Shown here: positions 33,694-44,186 of the stretch, in pieces
Layout of the letters: each line of letters opens with the position of its first letter
Position numbering within the stretch: position 1 is the first letter of the stretch
NCBI GenBank assembly: GCA_002224055.1
Contig: AZLU01000125.1
Location: forward strand, 1-51,674
DNA from: Pezizomycotina sp. ARF18
Taxonomy: Eukaryota > Ascomycota
Direction: 5' to 3'
Length of the DNA stretch: 51,674 bases
Position numbers and translations under genes: made by a program
Notes under the pieces: generated by a model
Told to the model about the DNA's origin: nothing
The model's input: only the letters and a program-made list of their open reading frames with translations
Database searches by the model: none

Positions 33694-36600
33694 GATGTCA
33701 AGGAAGAATTTGATTGTGAAGGTAAATAAAGGAAGTTGGTGGTTGGAAAATTATTTTGAGGTTGAGCGAATGGTTGTTATATAGTGGTAATTTTTGCACC
33801 AATATCAATTTTTTTTATTCAATTAATTATAATATTTATAATACTATAATAAACAATATTCAGCTTCTAACCTGGAAGTTTTCTCTTCATTTTAAGAAAG
33901 AAAAAAAAAATGCCGCTACTGGAGTTTTCTGGGGACGACCTTCGTTCGAGTACCCATCAATTCGCAAATTGAAGACATGGCACTGGAAGTGTGCAAATAC
34001 ACGAGCTTCCCCAGTTTGTCACTTTGATTCCAGCTTCGTCGAGTTTCTAAGTAGATGCCTTATAATTCCGTCTGAATGAATCCCTACTCCGGTCCTCAAC
34101 CAATATCACGATGTATCTGGAGCCTAAACTTGTCAAAAAAAAATCCAATTAAGGACTGGAAAGGCCACTCCTTAGCCCAGTCGACGAATTCTGCAGCTAA
34201 GTCGTCATCAGCTAGTTAGATTTATCTGCAGCATCGATGGACTACCTGTAAATCTGGTAACGCGGTAAAATTTCAGTCTGGATCAAATTAACCGGAAGTT
34301 GCCGAAGATGCATCCAATAACTTCAATTTGAGTACAGCCAAGGAAGCCATCGAGTCAATCGCAGTCAACTCCCATTTTCGTTCTATACTTAAGTAGTCTT
34401 ATAGTAGTTTCATCCCCAATGGGATACCTGCCTGTCTGGAGCAGCTCACATTTATCTATTTACGCTCATTTTTGACAACGTTGTAATCAGTCGTAGCTAG
34501 AGGGAGAGGCCCTCATCACTCGAGCCAACTTCTACCATTCACCTGCATAAATTCTTTCAATTTTAATCTACACACCTAGGTAGTTAGGCCGGGCCCATAC
34601 ATATATGCCGACAGGCTGAGCTGTATATATTAATCCGTTATAGTTTCCAAACAAACTCGGCTCGGACTTCAATTTCAAAATTCAATCCGATTCAAGGGCA
34701 GCGATAGCACATCGAAGGACCCTCCTATTGCAATAAGATCTGATCTATCTAATTTTTGGGGACAAAATCTCGGTACATATGCACTAATCTAAGAAGCAGC
34801 TGATATTTTGAAGACTGGCACTCGCCTAATATGGGTATCCAATTAGTAGACTTTCATCCCAATCTAGAGATATTTAGTACTGAATTGTGAGGTTCCCGTC
34901 CCTTCAGCCTTCAGCTTAACTCTCTATTTTTCTGTTAAAGAGGAAAATTTCCTCTTCCTTACAATCTATATAACGAAATATTTTTCCTTATCAGACTGAT
35001 GCTTTCAGGCCCGTGCAGGTATGGTTTTGCAATATAAACCCCGGGCCTGCGAGTGAGTTCAATTGCACAAAACCTACGGATTGAATTGACGAGCAGGTCA
35101 CATTTCACCGTGCTAGCATATAGTCCTCAGGATAACTGCACTGAACATCTAGGAACACTACTCATGACCTGATAGTTGCATTATAGCGGGGTACCCCGTC
35201 AAAAATTTATATACGTAGTACAAAAAGAGGATATTAAGCGATGACTGATGCTATTGCTGTTGCTATCGTTATTGCCCCCGTTGTTCCCGTTGCTGCTGCC
35301 GCTGCTGCCCTGTGGTGAGTGATCTTTCACTGCTCGGTTCCATCGCGGAAAGAAAATCTACCCTAAGAGATCTATAACGATTCTATTTCACTGAAATAAT
35401 AATATTATCCTAGGTTGTAGGGTTTATCAGCTGCTTCATAGAAACAAAATGTACGGACTTCATGTACAGGGACGGATTCCTCGGTTGAAAGCGACGTTAC
35501 AATTGTTCCGACATCAATTACGATCCAAACCGAAATCTTACCCCACTTCACCCATGCTATGATTTTTTTTTCTTTTCTTTTTTCTTTTTTCTTTTTTTTT
35601 TCTTTTAATGACCCTTTTTCTTTTCTTATTTTCGTCCAATCTGCCGGTATTGAACGGAACCAGTCAAGAAGTAAGGATAAACATTACATATAGGTGAGGA
35701 ATAGGTGAAGGATGGGGGAAGGGGGAACAGAAACTGACTGACAGCCCAGGGAAGTGGGGTTCCTCTTCGCTGGGGCTGTAGAGGAAGTAGGGGACCTTGC
35801 CTAGGGAAGAGCTAGCACTAAGGGCATACAGATCAAGAGGTAGATGGGAGGGAAAAGGGTTCCCGTGTCCATGTCCTCGTGCCTCAGCCCCAGTGAGATT
35901 CCCTTGAATCCGTCGGGTAATACCACAGATCGCCCTATACTTATTTACACGCTCGTGCACGCTCGCTGAATTACCTGAATTCTTCCCTTGCCAAATCTTC
36001 ATTTGGCCATGTAAAGCGAATGCCGGAATCCATGCTCGAAATTTCCCACCCCCTTGCTATGCCTTATGACATAGGCTCGGTTGCTCATTGGACGACGCGA
36101 AGAGGATCCTAGGAGGAATCCCTTTTTTTTGCTCATTTGCGATCACAGAGTTCGTTAATTCCGGTAGAGGTGACCAATTACGACTCCTTTTTTCCCTTCG
36201 TACCCGAAACCTTCTTTCTCTTTTGCTCTCGAGTCCGTCCATAAATTACAAGTCTCTTTTTTGCCTTGGTAAGGGAGGGAGAAAAAATTTCCCTTTAACT
36301 TCAGCTTTCTCTCTATATTTTTTTTTTTTTTTTTTTTGGGTGCTGCCCCATGACGATGACGCTAGATTTTGAGACAGCGAATATCAATCGAAAAGCTTCT
36401 TTCCCTTATATATTCTTTTCCCTCCAACTATCTTTCTTTTAAAACTTTTCTCCACTCCTCCATCTCTTTATCAATCCTTCACACATGGTGGGGCATCATC
36501 ATTTAAGGAAAGGAGAGATATTTGCTTTATATATTTATATTATTACTGTGATTTTCTATTATATCTTGATAGATCTATTTCTGGCTTTGTTAGAGTATTG

Positions 36601-36697
36601 TTTTCCTGTCTTTTCACCGGAGATATACCCCTTTTTGTGCACTCGCCTTATGGTTTGAAACGGATATTAAAATCCCCTCTTTTTCCCCATTTCTCCT

Positions 36698-36701
<4 letters not shown>

Positions 36702-36731
<30 letters not shown>
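36702..36731 (+). promoter_or_regulatory. T30 tract directly upstream of PPN1
   Basis: It ends 31 nt before the ATG. As at SNF5, it may be a promoter poly(dT) element or part of a leader intron. Confidence 0.35.
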
Positions 36732-36735
<4 letters not shown>

Positions 36736-36762
36736 GCCTCTCTGCATATATTTGTTTGTCAA

Positions 36763-39159
36763 ATGCATTTTTCGGTACTGCAGGCATTGAGCAGCCTGCT
36801 CTTGGTCTAGCACTTCAATCCGTTACTGCTACTGCAGAAGGATCTCAAAAGGTGCTGCTTAAAGGCCAGGGTCCAGGCAGCACACCCAAGAAGCTTCATG
36901 GCAGATTTCTACATATAACAGGTACGAAACAACTTTTTTTTTATTTTTTTTTTTTTTTTTTTGGCTCGGTTTTTTTCGATGTGATAAACCTTCCTTTCTC
37001 CTTTGTTCTTTGTTCGTTTGGCGGTAGTGAATTCAAGCTGACATGTTATCATTACATTAGACATCCATCCCGACCCGTTTTACGTTCGCAATGCATCGGC
37101 GCCGAAACCCCACGTCTGTCATCGAGGCCATGGGCGAGCTGGCAACTTCGGAGCAGAAACTAGCGACTGTGACTCGCCACTCGAACTCGCGCACGCTACC
37201 TTCAAGTGGATCAAGGAACCTCAAGGACGAGATCGATTTCGTAGTCTGGACCGGCGACAATGGCAAGGCACGATAACGACAACAGGCATCCTCGTACGGA
37301 AAAGGCCATTACGATCTTAAAAGCAGATGGTATCTGATGACAAAACATTTCATAAACCTGATGACGATGATGATGATGACCCCACGAATGATTCGTGTTC
37401 CGATCATCCCGACGATTGGAAACAATGATATATTTCCGCACAACGTCTTTCAACCTGGTCCAGTTCGTTACACGCACTTACCTCGATATGTGGCGTCATT
37501 TCGTTCCTGAAGAGGACACCATATATTTGAGCGAGGAGCTTACTTCATGGTTGAAGTGATACCGAACAGATTGGCTGTGTTTTCACTGAATACGATGTAT
37601 TTTTTCCGGTCGAATGGTGCAGTGGATGGCTGCAAGAGGCACTCGGAACCCGTTATGCGCAGTTTGAGTGGCTGAGAATTCAGCTTCAGCTTATTCGGGA
37701 AAGGAATATGAAGGCAATTTTGATAGGACATGTTCCGCCGGCGTGGACAAAGGGGAGAAGAACTGGGAAAAATCTTGCTGGGAGAAATTCGCTATCTGGA
37801 CGTATCGATACAGAGACATCTTGGTGGGGAATGTCTTCGGCCACATGAATATCGACCATTTCATCCTCACCGATACCAAAGGTCCAGTCAAGCGACTGAA
37901 AAGGGAAACAGGCGCCCCCGACCTTGAGAAAGCCGCTTACAGATGCTCCGGATGATGAAATAACATTCAGTCGCCGGAATCTTACCTGACGACCTTCGAG
38001 AAGTTTTTCGCACGTCGAGATGCCGCCCAAGATGTCGAAAAATTCGTTGGATTCTGACGGGGATGACGACGAGGAGGATGAAGACGACAACGAAGAGAGC
38101 AAGAAGAATATCTTGTCCAGGCCCTTGCCCTCGCTCTTGAATATCTTCGCTGCTAAAGAGAAAGACAAATTTGGGAAGCGGTACACGTTATCTTTCGTCA
38201 GTCTTCGGTCATCCCTAACTTTTTCCCAACGGTTCGTGTTTTGGAATACAACATTGACGGAGTTACGGATGCGGAAAGCTATGCGTCCCGGCGCCTCCAT
38301 TGGGTGCTAAAGAGATGAAAGAAATTAAGAGACAAGCAAGCAAATGGTTGATTTGTAGTCTTGCTGACGACATCAAGAGGAAATTTAAGCATACGAAGGA
38401 GTCCAAGTCGAAGGAGCGGTGGCGCTGCGGCTAGCGACATCAAACCTACAGCACCGAAAAGAAGCCTCACGATATACCGCGGACCTCCTAAGGGAGCGGG
38501 ACTTGGACCGGCGTATAAGGTGCAGCCTTTTACCCTGATGGGTTACACGCAGTATTTTGCCAACCTTACCCGTATAAACGGATGGGTTCCTAGGAAAAGG
38601 AAGAAAAAGAAAAGTCCCGTAAAGGGAAGAGCAAGGGAAAGGGGTAAAGGTAGAGACGACGACGACGATCCTAGCGATAGAAACCGCGCCCGAGGACTTC
38701 CGGTTTGAGGTCGAATATCACACGTCGGACAAGCCTTACAAGCTCAAGGATCTAACGGTGCGGAATTACATGATCCTCGCGAACAAAATATCACAAGGTG
38801 TTAAGAAAAGTATCAAAAGTCAAGAAGTGTGCGAAGAGCCTTTGGAATTCATCGACTACGCAGAAGGCAGAGGCCCTCAATCGCTCAGGATGAACAGTCG
38901 CGTAACACGATACGGGCCAGAAGCCCACGCATTTACCTGCCGGAAGCGCCAGAAAATTCTTCGGCAAAGAGCAGTGATCTGATATCTCATGAACTGGATC
39001 TTCACCACAAGGTGACAAGAAGAAAAAGAAAAGAAACACAAGAACAAGATGTGGCACACATTCTTCAAGCGTGCTGTCGTAGGGTCAGTAGACGACGAAG
39101 ATCTCAAAAAATGGACTTCAAGCATTGGCCGTTGGATGCTAATGAGGATGACTGATTGA
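36763..39159 (+). CDS. PPN1: Endopolyphosphatase Ppn1 (metallophosphoesterase)
   Basis: This vacuolar enzyme cuts inorganic polyphosphate chains internally. Exon 1 (36763-36921) starts MHFSVLQALSSLLLV, a signal-anchor consistent with the type II topology of yeast Ppn1, and ends LHGRFLHIT. The intron 36922-37060 contains a T run. Exon 2 opens with DIHPDPFYVRNASAPKPHVC (the D-x-H metal motif), then ETSDCDSPLELAHATFKWI, DEIDFVVWTGDN, PIIPTIGNNDIFPHNVFQPG, VEVIPNRLAVFSLNTMYFF, EWLRIQLQLIRERNMKAILI with GHVPPA, and YRDILVGNVFGHMNIDHFIL. Later blocks (FGKRYTLSFVS, VLEYNIDGVTDAESYASRRL, LMGYTQYFANLTRINGW, SDKPYKLKDLTVRNYMILAN) and the basic C-terminus (MWHTFFKRAVVGSVDDEDL) also match the family. All metallophosphatase motifs are present, but they are spread over three frames by about ten one-base changes. 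Confidence 0.94.
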
Positions 39160-40164
39160 AAGAAATTGGTCAGAAAAAAAAGTGAAGGGAAAAAACGCGT
39201 TTACCGCGCTACGATCTCATATACACTTATTTATTTTATTCTATTTTTTTTATTGAGGAACATTTAGCGACGTTCGTTACCATCATCCTTGTCAAAAAAA
39301 AATTTTTTTTTGGCCTCTTCCTCTTGTTATTAGGAATGTCTCATCGCTTTTTGCAATCATTTTGGAGTTTTAAGAAAATGTCGGGTTTGGGTTTGTTTTA
39401 TCGAATTGTGTCTACGAAGTACTCTATATATCGTTCATTATTTCAATCGGTGGGATCCTTTGTTTGTTTGGTTTCGTTGGATTTTTTTATCGATTGTTCG
39501 GGTTCTTCATATATCGAAGGAGAGTCTTTCTCATTGTTTTCCCTCAAGAGCTTGGAAATAGATACCTGCACAGATGCACATATACCTGTTTATCTTCATC
39601 CTTATAACGCGTTTTAGACGAACTTCATGAAGCTCATACAAAATTACATCTAGTTAGTGATAAATCATGGCACTTACCTTGGGGAAATCATACTACTAGA
39701 ATTGTTTAAATACCAGCATATAATAGTACGGGAAGTCAGACCACAGATTCACACAATCCAAAGAGATTTATAATGTCAGAACTGCGAAATCTTGCTATAG
39801 CTAGCTGAAAAATAATTGATTCTCAAAATTTCCACACTATAAACGCTAGCCACGACAAATCGTCCCTGATGTGGTTGTTAAAGTAATTCCTCACAGTACG
39901 TAAAAACGTCAATTGAGCTAGTCTGTGAGGTATCTTCCCGTTCAATCTGCAGTTGTCTATTATATTATATATCATTACTTCAAGTAGATAATTTTTGGGG
40001 GCCTTTTTCATTTCACACGAGCTTGAGCTTAGGCGTGCACGTAAGGCTAGGACGAAGGCGAATAAGTTAGTTATTCACGATTCATTTTATACCCCTTTAT
40101 TGCAAAGACCACTTTACTTGGTTTATTATTACTATTATTATTATTATTATTTATTATATTTTTG

Positions 40165-40200
<36 letters not shown>

Positions 40201-40374
40201 CAAATCTAATTTCCAATGTGCTGGGTGTTACTTAACCTTAATTCTTGGCATTAAACAATATATAAAGCTCCTATGAACAGTAGCTTAGCCCTATGAAAAT
40301 TAAACCATTAAGATTTCTTTTTTTTCCCCCTATCAAATATCCAACTAACCACGCAGAATCGAGCGTCCATCAAA
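39160..40374. other. Intergenic region
   Basis: No supported gene. It is AT-rich, with a TTA/ATT simple repeat at about 40123-40157 followed by a 34-nt A run at 40165-40198. A plus frame at 39324-39617 looks like chance. Confidence 0.5.
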
Positions 40375-41260
40375 ATGACTAAAGGAGTAACCGAGCGACC
40401 TGTGTTGTATCAGTCAAAAAATTTCCATGAATGGTACAACAGCCTGATGGCAAACTCCAAATGTGGTCAACCGATTCCTACGGCGGCCCCGCCGTGCATA
40501 TCGCACAAGTCCTCCCTCTCCCCACATCCCCCCAGCGATACAGCGCGGAGCTAGCACATAATCTTGCAGTAGAATGGATGTGGTGCAATATCACACGTTC
40601 TGGAGCAATCAAGAATCGCGGTCCGTGCGTCCGGCACGTCGAAGTTGTCGGTCTTCGAGAAGCTCGACATCAGCATCGACAACAAGAGCCGATCAGATGA
40701 ATATAAACGATTATAATAGATTCCTCTCAATGTCGAAGCTAGATCCGTCGAAGCTAGCACGCCAATGTATACTATATTAAGTGAAAGGGACGGCCACTCC
40801 TTTCCAATTATTCAAATTTCGATCTCGCTGTTGCCCATCGGCGGACATCTTCTTACTCAGCAAGAACTGGATCAAAAGCTGTCGCAGCTCACCCCGTTGA
40901 CGCAGATGGATATCTAGATACTTGTTCGGCAGATCTATGGATTGCTCGGGAATTGGTGGATCATCTTACGGACTTCTCAAACCCGGAAGGTGATTATGGT
41001 CGCCTTTGGAAGGATTTCCATATGAAGCTTGGCAGGTGCCAGTTCTTTTACAGGTTGAATCAGCCGCCACTCTATTCTACGTCCGAGCGATTGTGACGGC
41101 TACCAGCAATCTCCCAGACCAGCTCACGTCGTCTTCGGTAATCCTGGTCAAAGGTTTTTTCTCGATTCAATCTCATTCACGTGGAAAGGTTTTCGATTCT
41201 TGGAAGAGGACAAATAGACTGCATTGAACTGCATAAATACAGGAACCCTTTCATGAATAA
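40375..41260 (+). CDS. Unassigned coding-like remnant
   Basis: Several short frames look protein-like but do not join. From an ATG at 40375: MTKGVTERPVLYQSKNFHEW. In another frame: GKLQMWSTDSYGGPAVHIAQ. Later: FPIIQISISLLPIGGHLLTQ, and near 40900-41080 ADLWIARELVDHLTDFSNPE with WKDFHMKLGRCQFFYRLNQP. A GTGATT-type site near 40990 could be a donor. No family is recognised. It may be a real gene with frame breaks like its neighbours, or a decayed gene. The boundaries are guesses. Confidence 0.3.
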
Positions 41261-41333
41261 GGTGTTTGATATTGTTGACAAGGAGGATGAGGATCTCGGG
41301 AGTAGCATGGGACGAACGATGCCAAGGGCGGAT

Positions 41334-41446
41334 GATTGCGAGGGAGGTTGAGAGGGTAATAGCTACGGAGGAATATGATTGCGAGGGAAGTTGAGAGGGT
41401 AATAGCTACGGAGGAATATGATTGCGAGGGAGGTTGAGAGGGGTAA
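41334..41446. repeat. 43-bp tandem repeat, about 2.6 copies
   Basis: The unit runs from GATTGCGAGGGAGGTTGAGA to GCTACGGAGGAATAT, with copies starting at 41334, 41377 and 41420 (the last partial). Copies differ by one base (GAGG versus GAAG). It follows the unassigned coding-like remnant. Confidence 0.95.
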
Positions 41447-43513
41447 GATATGTCTTAGTAATCATGTTTTGTTATACATGGTTTATACAAACACGAGAAG
41501 CCAGGGAGGCTATCCTGATAATGTAGACGACGTTTCTTCTTTCCTACTGACAGAACTTTTAATTAAGTCATCATAAGAGCAGCCCGCAAATTTTGGTCTC
41601 CTTGAATGTCCTTACGCCGCTAAACCAACTTGAAAAGGCAGCTTCGTGATATAGCTTTCATATGTGTATATTTTCTTTTTATTTCATCGTTGAGCTAGTA
41701 GTTCAATTAAGACCGGGGAAGTCCATATTTCTATACACAAATATCTACCACTTGAGTAATACACTTACAACCTTGCCCTATCGGAATGTGGCGAACGCTA
41801 AATGCAAATTTGTGGCATCATTCGACGGCTCATTGTCCACGAAACCCGAGACGCGGGTTCAATTTGACGATGCCCCCGGGTTACTGTGATTCTATGGAAT
41901 TATTCCTACGGCCCCCTAGCCCCAAGGTCCGCCGCAATGCCGGTATACAATCGCTAGGCCGCCATAACCAAGGAGTTCTTGAGAGCCTGAAATGGCGAAG
42001 TAGTGCTCCCTGATTCTAGAGCTCTTCAGGTAACAAATACCCTGCCGGGAAATCGTCAAGGCAGATTTCTCATGCCTAATCAGACTACAAGAAAGATCAG
42101 TGGCTCCAGAATAGAGGAGTCTGTTCAAGCACAGCAATACTACAGAAGCATATGAAGGGCGTGGTTTGCGCAATGGGCAGACCCTTATACTTAAATACGT
42201 ATATTCCATCAATAGGCCACAAACAAGTGAAACAATTAGAAGTAGAAAGGTTAAACACGATGAAGTTCCCCGTATCGTGGCCGTTGAAACAGCCTAGAGA
42301 TTTGGGGTAAGAATCATCCCGCCGCTAACACGTTGTGAGAACACTACTGATTCTTTATTTCACCGCTATACTGATTATCCGCTTCTTAATTCTCATACAC
42401 AGATACAATAACTTCTTACTGAGTAGGTAAACAAGCAAAACCAGGTGAGAATCCACTTTCTTTATCAAAAGTTAATATGTATCCGTAACCTATTTTCAAA
42501 GAATTACACCTTTCTAAACTGGAGAATGAGTAGTCTTGAGATGGTGTCTAGACTTCCTAAAGGACGTTCTTTGAGGACGAGAAGAGGGAGGTTCATTCTT
42601 TCCTTTCCATCCGCATTTTTTTTTTTTTCCCTCTTAATTTCATAGTGGCTTACCACCAAAAAAAAAAAAAAAAAAAAAAAAAGAGAGAGAGAGCCCTCTA
42701 AGAGTTTGGGACTCTGCAGGTCACACACATCAATTCTACTCCCGTACCTCTCTCTCTTATACCAACCACCACACCAAACATTCGTCAGAACCCAAAAGCA
42801 GAAGCAGCAGCAGCAGCAAGCAGGCCCAGCAGAACCGTTTAACAACGCATATGCACCACCACCACCATCGTCGATCCAATCAGTAATAACACCAATAACA
42901 GTCACCATCATCACTCTACGGAAAGGATTATCCCTCAAGTCTCTTATTAATTGCGGCCCTGCGTTGTCAGTAAGAAGGAGAAGAAAGAAACAGACATCAT
43001 CTCACGGCATCATTTGTCCCTTTCGTTCCTTTCCTTCTAAATCTCCCCTTTCACCACTACTCTCCAACCCGCTCATTTTCTCTCTCCTTTTTATTCGGTA
43101 TCGTCATTTTTTTTATTGTCGCCCATGATACTCTCAAGTTAGCTCCCTCTTTAAATCACCGACAATTTCACGGAGCTCAGGCTCAGCACCGTATCCTCCA
43201 CTCTAAGGGGAGCGATCATTGGAGACCCCCCCCCCCTTCGCCTCGCGTCAACCTGTTCCTGACTGCAGTAATCGAAATAGCTGAACAATCTCAGCTATCT
43301 TACGAGGCTTATACATATATTGCAGGAAAATTTTCCCGCGGGTTCACTCACTACTACTACTCATAGACGTATTTGTCATCATCGTAACTCACTCGAGATT
43401 TATCAAAAAATAAGGAGCCTCTTCCGATGAAACCATGGCTCGGTTAGTGACATCTTTCCACCCGAGTTAAAATGCATATAGATCAATCTATCTATTCTGC
43501 ATAGCTGGAAAAA
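41447..43513. other. Intergenic region
   Basis: 2 kb without a supported gene. It contains a 25-nt A run (42658-42682) followed by a short GA repeat, a CAG/CAA-rich patch near 42795-42820, and a C10 run near 43227. A plus frame at 42706-43128 has low-complexity composition. It precedes the 2OG oxygenase-like gene and should hold its promoter. Confidence 0.5.
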
Positions 43514-44153
43514 ATGTCTAATAAATTCTCCGAATCTTCAAGCAGATCAGGAAGCCAGTCCTCACCCTCACCTTTCCCAAGCACCATCATCCACGGCTCT
43601 ACGGTGAAATGCAGACAGACTTGCCGCAAAGATAAACTCTGCCCGACGCACGATGCCCGCATACTCGATTACAAACTCCAGTGGCAGCCAGAGATCACAA
43701 GATCGCTCCTGGACCACGCACTTGGCGCGACTTCGGCCATAAAGGGGACTACGCGACACACGGCTGCTACGAATCGTTTCCGAACCCCGGTTTGAAGGTT
43801 GAGGAGCTGGGCTTGGTGCCTCTCCCTCTGGCGGACTACTACGCTGAGCGAATCATCGGGACCGCTCCTAGTACAGAATCTTCACGGGATGTTGACGGCG
43901 TCGGTGAGCCATCCGTCGCAGCCGAAGGTGAATTTACTCGCAGCTCCTGGGAGTTTGGGACCGATAAGTTCAGCTTCGAAAACCCGTCGTGGCAACCGTT
44001 CGTCGAGTCGGCGCGTCTCAGAGCTGTCAACGAGCTTGGGATTGATGCTTTTCACAATACCCGAGTGAAACTAGAAAAAATGGTGCTCTACAGGGATGGC
44101 GCTCAATACAAGTCGCACAAAGAGTATGTCTTCGGATGAAGTGAAAAAATTGG

Positions 44154-44186
<33 letters not shown>

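Larger units (their letters stand above)
33225..36762. other. Long gene-poor region with minisatellite and T tracts
   Basis: 3.5 kb without a supported gene. It includes a minisatellite (33533-33693, listed separately), an AT-rich stretch at 34080-35650 in which no frame stays open for 60 codons, a pyrimidine tract at 35563-35606, and T runs at 36318-36337 and 36702-36731. The last ends 31 nt before the Ppn1 start. No transposon ends or reverse transcriptase or transposase motifs were seen. Confidence 0.5.

Noticed and set aside
33507-33701. Ser-Leu-Tyr-His repeat protein on the minus strand
   Set aside because: It is the translation of a non-coding minisatellite; there is no start context or neighbouring exon.
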